Origin: Desulfobacula sp.
GTDB lineage: Bacteria > Desulfobacterota > Desulfobacteria > Desulfobacterales > Desulfobacteraceae
NCBI GenBank assembly: GCA_023701135.1
Contig: JAMPXP010000014.1
Span: 89,899-153,898, forward strand
Length of the DNA stretch: 64,000 bases
Direction of reading: 5' to 3'
Made by a program: the position numbers and the translations under genes. The notes under the pieces were generated by a model. It made no database searches. It was not told the DNA's origin and saw only the letters and a program-made list of their open reading frames with translations. This document shows, piece after piece, positions 60,787-64,000 of this stretch; positions within the stretch are counted from its first letter, which is position 1, and each line of letters starts with the position of its first letter.

Positions 60787-60880
60787 AATGAAAAAGCCAA
60801 ACTAGCTTAGCGGTTAGGGCGGAAAGCCACGGGTCATCATGATAGCCGGGTTGCCATTAGGTAACTTGGCTATTTTTTTT
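60787..60880 (+). ncRNA. GEMM-type cyclic-dinucleotide riboswitch
   Basis: The leader carries AAAAAGCCAAAC, a first stem-loop, the highly conserved GGCGGAAAGCCACGGGTC (60819-60836) and its partner GATAGCCGGGTTGCC (60841-60855), the core of the GEMM-I fold that binds c-di-GMP. The base aligned with G20 of the V. cholerae aptamer seems to be A, as in the cGAMP-responding GEMM-Ib group of deltaproteobacteria; this depends on my hand alignment. Downstream GTTGCC/GGTAAC can form a hairpin and TTGGCT (60866-60871), which pairs with AGCCAA of the 5' strand, is followed by eight T residues, so termination control is likely. The adhesin start codon is 51 bases further on. Confidence 0.8.
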
Positions 60881-60930
60881 ATTTTATTTAATCGGATCGT
60901 TAATTTTAAAATTTAATTTTAGGATCTGTT

Positions 60931-63900
60931 ATGGATGAGAACACAGCATCAGGAAAAGCCATAGGCGTTGTGGTAGGTCTTCAGGGACATGCCCAGGCAG
61001 TTTCAGAGACCGGGACCCGTGAGTTGTCTACCGGAAGCGAACTTTTTCAGGGAGAAAAGATCGTTACAAAGGAAGATGGGCAAATTGAAATAAAATTTAC
61101 GGACAATACGATTTTATCTCAAGGGAAGAACAGTGAAGTCCTGATTAACGCCTATGTATATGACCCCGAAGAAGGATCCCATTCCAATTTGCTTTTACAG
61201 ATGGGTAAAGGTGTTTTCAGGACCGTGACAGGGGAAATAGCAAAACAGAATCCAGACAATTTTAATTTACAATCGCCCATGGCGCTGATTGGTATAAGGG
61301 GCACGACCGTAGTAGGCCAAGTTTTTGAAGACTCGGAGAAATGGGGTGTCGAAGAGATTGGAAAAGGGCATGTGCTGGTAGTCAAAGATTCATTCGGAAA
61401 CATCCAGTTCATTAGTAACCCGGATTTAATCATAGATTTTTTTAAAAACCAGCCGATCGGTCCTGCACGACCTTTGACCCCTGAGGAGCTGGATTTTTTT
61501 AAGCTAACCGCTCCCATAGATTTTCTGGTGAGTGAAATAGGCCCGGAAAAAGCGGTCAATGATGGAAGAGAAACAGAAGATGCTGATAGTAAAAATAATG
61601 ATGCAGACAATGGAGAATTGATCGGCATTGCCGGTGGGCAGGAAACACCTGAAGGGTATTCCAGTGAAGATCCAATAGGGGAAGCAATGGGTGATGTCGA
61701 TTCCATAGATCAGCCGGAAGGATTTTCTTTGCCGCAGAACCTGGAACCGTCAACCCCTGTCCTGTCAAACCCTGTACTATCATATCAAGAACCTCTGGTA
61801 TTAGGTCTGATTGACTATACCTCACCTGAAGATCCCGTTTTTTATATTGCAGACAGCTCGAATGCTGAACCGCTACCTGTAACCAATTCCGGATTATTTA
61901 ATGATAGCATTATCAGACAGGCAGAGACTGTAATTACAACGGTCACAGAGACTCCCGCGCCTCCGGTAGAAAATGTTCTGCCTGTAATCGGCGGAGATAT
62001 TTCCGGTTCAGCCACGGAATATGTGGACCCGGATGGTAACACTCTGCTGGAAACCAGCGGTGTGCTGACGATAAGCGACCCGGACGCCGGAGAATCGGTA
62101 TTCGTTGCCGAAACCATTGCCGGAACCTACGGCAGTCTGACCATTGATACACTGGGCAACTGGACCTATATCGCCGACAGCACCATCTCATCCATCCAGC
62201 AACTGGATGCAGGTGAAACTGTCAATGAAGTCCTGACAGTAGCTTCAGCAGACGGTACGACCCATGATATCACCGTCACCATCACCGGGACCGAAGACGC
62301 TGCCGTTGTTACCGGCAGCTTCACCGAAAACATAGCCGAAGGCAATATCGGAAATGCAGCGGCCACGGCAACGGGAACCCTTGTCATCACAGATATTGAT
62401 ACTGGCGATACCCCATCCTTTGCCGATGTGGCAGCCACGAACGGCAGCAACAACTACGGCAGTTTCGAACTGTCATCGGGTATATGGACCTATACCCTTG
62501 ACCAGGCAGCGATTCAGGATCTTGGAGAAGGGGCTGTTGTTACCGACAGCATTACTTACACAGCTACCGACGGCACCTCTCAGATAGTTACCGTCACCAT
62601 CACCGGGACCAATGATAGCGCAGTGGTAGCCGGAGATATGGCCGGTTCAGTCACGGAAGATGTGGATCCGGATGGGAATACTCTGCTGGAAACCGGCGGT
62701 GTGCTGACGATCAGCGACCCGGACGCCGGAGAATCGGTGTTCCAGGCAGGAACTGTTGACGGCATCTACGGCAATCTGACCATCGATATTGCAGGCAACT
62801 GGACCTATACAGCAGACAAAACCCAGGCGGCTATCCAGCAACTGGATGCAGGTGCAAGTGTCGATGACGTCCTGACGGTTTTCACAGCGGACGGCACCGC
62901 CCAGATGATCACCGTCACCGTCACCGGGACTGAAGATGCTCCCATAGTCAGCGGTACTTTTACCGGAGACGTAATCGAAGGCAATGTCGGAGACGCAGCG
63001 GTTACAGCAACCGGAACCCTTGCCATCACAGATATCGATGCCGGAGATTCGCCATCCTTTGCCGATGTTGCAGCCACGGCCGGAGACAACAGTTTTGGCA
63101 GTTTTGAACTGTCATCGGGCATCTGGGCCTATACCCTTGATCAGGCGGCAGTAGAGGCACTCGGTCAAGGAGATATTGTCACCGACAGCATCACTTATAC
63201 GGCAACCGACGGGACTTCCCAACTGGTCACCGTCACCATCACCGGGACCGAAGACGCTGCTGTTGTTAACGGTACCTTCACCGGAGATGTAACCGAAGGC
63301 AACGTAGGAGATGCAGCGGTTACAGCAACCGGAACCCTTGCCATCACAGATATTGATACCGGAGATACACCGTCCTTTGCCGATGTTGCAGCCACGGCCG
63401 GAGACAACAATTTTGGCAGCTTTGAGCTGTCATCGGGTATCTGGACCTATACCCTTGACCAGGCGGCAGTACAGGCACTCGGTCAAGGAGATACTGTCAC
63501 CGACAGCATCACTTATACGGCAACCGACGGGACTCCCCAACTGGTCACGGTCACCATCACCGGAACCAATGATAGTGCCGTGGTAGCCGGAGATATTGCC
63601 GGTTCAGTAACGGAAGATGCGGACCCGGATGGGAATACTCTGCTGGAAACCGGGGGAGTGCTGACGATCAGCGACCCGGATGCCGGGGAATCGGTGTTCG
63701 TTGCCGCAACCATGGCCGGCATCTACGGCAACCTGACCATCGATATTGCAGGCAACTGGACCTATGCAGCAGACAACACCCAAATGGCTATCCAGCAACT
63801 GGATGCAGCCGAGACGCTCACCGACACCCTGACGGTGACTACAGCCGATGGTACACAAAAAGATATCATCATCACCATCACCGGGACCAACGATGCACCC

Positions 63901-64000
63901 ACAGTTGCCAATGCGATTGCCGACCAGATTGCCACGGAAAACGGAGTGTTCAGTTTTACCTTTGCGGCAGACAGCTTTGCCGATATTGATGCCTCCGACA
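60931..64000 (+). CDS. Giant FecR/VCBS-repeat surface adhesin, 3' end outside the window
   Basis: The frame is open from the ATG at 60931 (AGGA upstream) to the last base, 1023 residues so far. Residues about 8-130 form a FecR-like domain (AIGVVVGLQGHAQAVSETG, GEKIVTKEDGQIEIKF, SPMALIGIRGTTVVGQV) resembling the N-terminal retention module of LapA-type adhesins; the di-alanine protease site of LapA was not found. Residues 130-350 are a low-complexity acidic linker. From about residue 350 come tandem VCBS/cadherin-like domains of about 106 residues, and near the end a different Ig-like type (NDAPTVANAIADQIATENG). It is probably secreted by a type I system and used for attachment. Expression is set by the sigma-54-like promoter and the GEMM riboswitch. 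Confidence 0.88.
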   Translation, partial: MDENTASGKAIGVVVGLQGHAQAVSETGTRELSTGSELFQGEKIVTKEDGQIEIKFTDNTILSQGKNSEVLINAYVYDPEEGSHSNLLLQMGKGVFRTVTGEIAKQNPDNFNLQSPMALIGIRGTTVVGQVFEDSEKWGVEEIGKGHVLVVKDSFGNIQFISNPDLIIDFFKNQPIGPARPLTPEELDFFKLTAPIDFLVSEIGPEKAVNDGRETEDADSKNNDADNGELIGIAGGQETPEGYSSEDPIGEAMGDVDSIDQPEGFSLPQNLEPSTPVLSNPVLSYQEPLVLGLIDYTSPEDPVFYIADSSNAEPLPVTNSGLFNDSIIRQAETVITTVTETPAPPVENVLPVIGGDISGSATEYVDPDGNTLLETSGVLTISDPDAGESVFVAETIAGTYGSLTIDTLGNWTYIADSTISSIQQLDAGETVNEVLTVASADGTTHDITVTITGTEDAAVVTGSFTENIAEGNIGNAAATATGTLVITDIDTGDTPSFADVAATNGSNNYGSFELSSGIWTYTLDQAAIQDLGEGAVVTDSITYTATDGTSQIVTVTITGTNDSAVVAGDMAGSVTEDVDPDGNTLLETGGVLTISDPDAGESVFQAGTVDGIYGNLTIDIAGNWTYTADKTQAAIQQLDAGASVDDVLTVFTADGTAQMITVTVTGTEDAPIVSGTFTGDVIEGNVGDAAVTATGTLAITDIDAGDSPSFADVAATAGDNSFGSFELSSGIWAYTLDQAAVEALGQGDIVTDSITYTATDGTSQLVTVTITGTEDAAVVNGTFTGDVTEGNVGDAAVTATGTLAITDIDTGDTPSFADVAATAGDNNFGSFELSSGIWTYTLDQAAVQALGQGDTVTDSITYTATDGTPQLVTVTITGTNDSAVVAGDIAGSVTEDADPDGNTLLETGGVLTISDPDAGESVFVAATMAGIYGNLTIDIAGNWTYAADNTQMAIQQLDAAETLTDTLTVTTADGTQKDIIITITGTNDAPTVANAIADQIATENGVFSFTFAADSFADIDASD
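61990..63900 (+). repeat. Tandem VCBS-type coding repeats, about 318-321 bases each
   Basis: The phrase encoding TVTITGT(N/E)D recurs near 62271, 62590, 62911, 63228, 63546 and 63867, a period of 318-321 bases. Two repeat types alternate irregularly: one with VDPDGNTLLETGGVLTISDPD (near 62010, 62640, 63600) and one with GDAAVTATGTLAITDID (near 62350, 62990, 63310). Parts of the last two of the second type are nearly identical in DNA, which suggests recent duplication or gene conversion. Confidence 0.85.

Noticed and set aside
61990..63900. CRISPR-like regular repeats
   Set aside because: The repeats are 318-321 bases, in frame, and encode VCBS domains.

Overview
The window looks like a chromosomal piece of an anaerobic sulfate-reducing deltaproteobacterium, probably of the Desulfobacterales. 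This is inferred from a Desulfovibrio gigas-type molybdenum aldehyde oxidoreductase with all eight cluster cysteines at the D. gigas positions, the accessory genes beside it that I know from Desulfovibrio, an eight-haem cytochrome c, and several radical SAM enzymes. Most genes are GC-rich. The stretches around 50.2-53.3 kb and 57.3-60.9 kb are clearly richer in AT.

0-8.5 kb: the 3' part of a sulfatase-fold membrane transferase, an exported putative glycosidase, a 4Fe-4S protein, a UPF0316 membrane protein, and a minus-strand operon of the tesA-ybbA-ybbP type led by an unknown protein. 8.6-18 kb: a minus-strand operon starting with mop, followed by a flavin/NAD-type Fe-S fusion protein, a methyltransferase, a C-GCAxxG-C-C protein, a radical SAM protein and an AMP-dependent CoA ligase. 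18-22.5 kb: a LysR regulator divergent from an ALDH7-type dehydrogenase and a P5C dehydrogenase.

22.5-50 kb: the most striking region. A TiaS-like protein is transcribed divergently from about 25 tightly packed plus-strand genes: a DUF364-type putative metal-chelating protein, an exported protein made of EF-hand-like repeats, a dedicated ExbB-ExbD-TonB, a TonB-dependent receptor, four FecBCD/BtuFCD-type importers (each with binding protein, permease and ATPase), two SAM methyltransferases, two radical SAM proteins, an exported deaminase, a small Cys-rich protein and an octahaem membrane cytochrome. One radical SAM protein carries a C-terminal domain resembling the C-lobe of the importers' binding proteins. 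I read this as a dedicated uptake and processing system for one family of metal chelates or tetrapyrrole/corrinoid-like ligands. The ligand is unknown. An AT-rich motif upstream of a TTGAC(A/T) -35 box is shared by mop, both sides of the TiaS-like/DUF364 divergent promoter and the TonB receptor, so mop and this locus may be co-regulated.

50-53.3 kb is accessory DNA: a solitary integron-type gene cassette with a recognisable attC site, an AbiE toxin-antitoxin locus in decay (nonsense codon in abiEi, internal deletion in abiEii, operators intact), and an apparently intact Phd-ParE module. 53.3-57.3 kb: an MFS transporter, a possible structured RNA and a small operon ending in an MrpD/NuoM-like antiporter subunit. 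57.7-64 kb: a GAF-PP2C phosphatase, a GAF protein with a degenerate class III cyclase domain, then a sigma-54-like promoter and a GEMM cyclic-dinucleotide riboswitch in front of a very large FecR/VCBS-repeat adhesin that runs off the window. No tRNA, rRNA, CRISPR array or complete insertion sequence was found.
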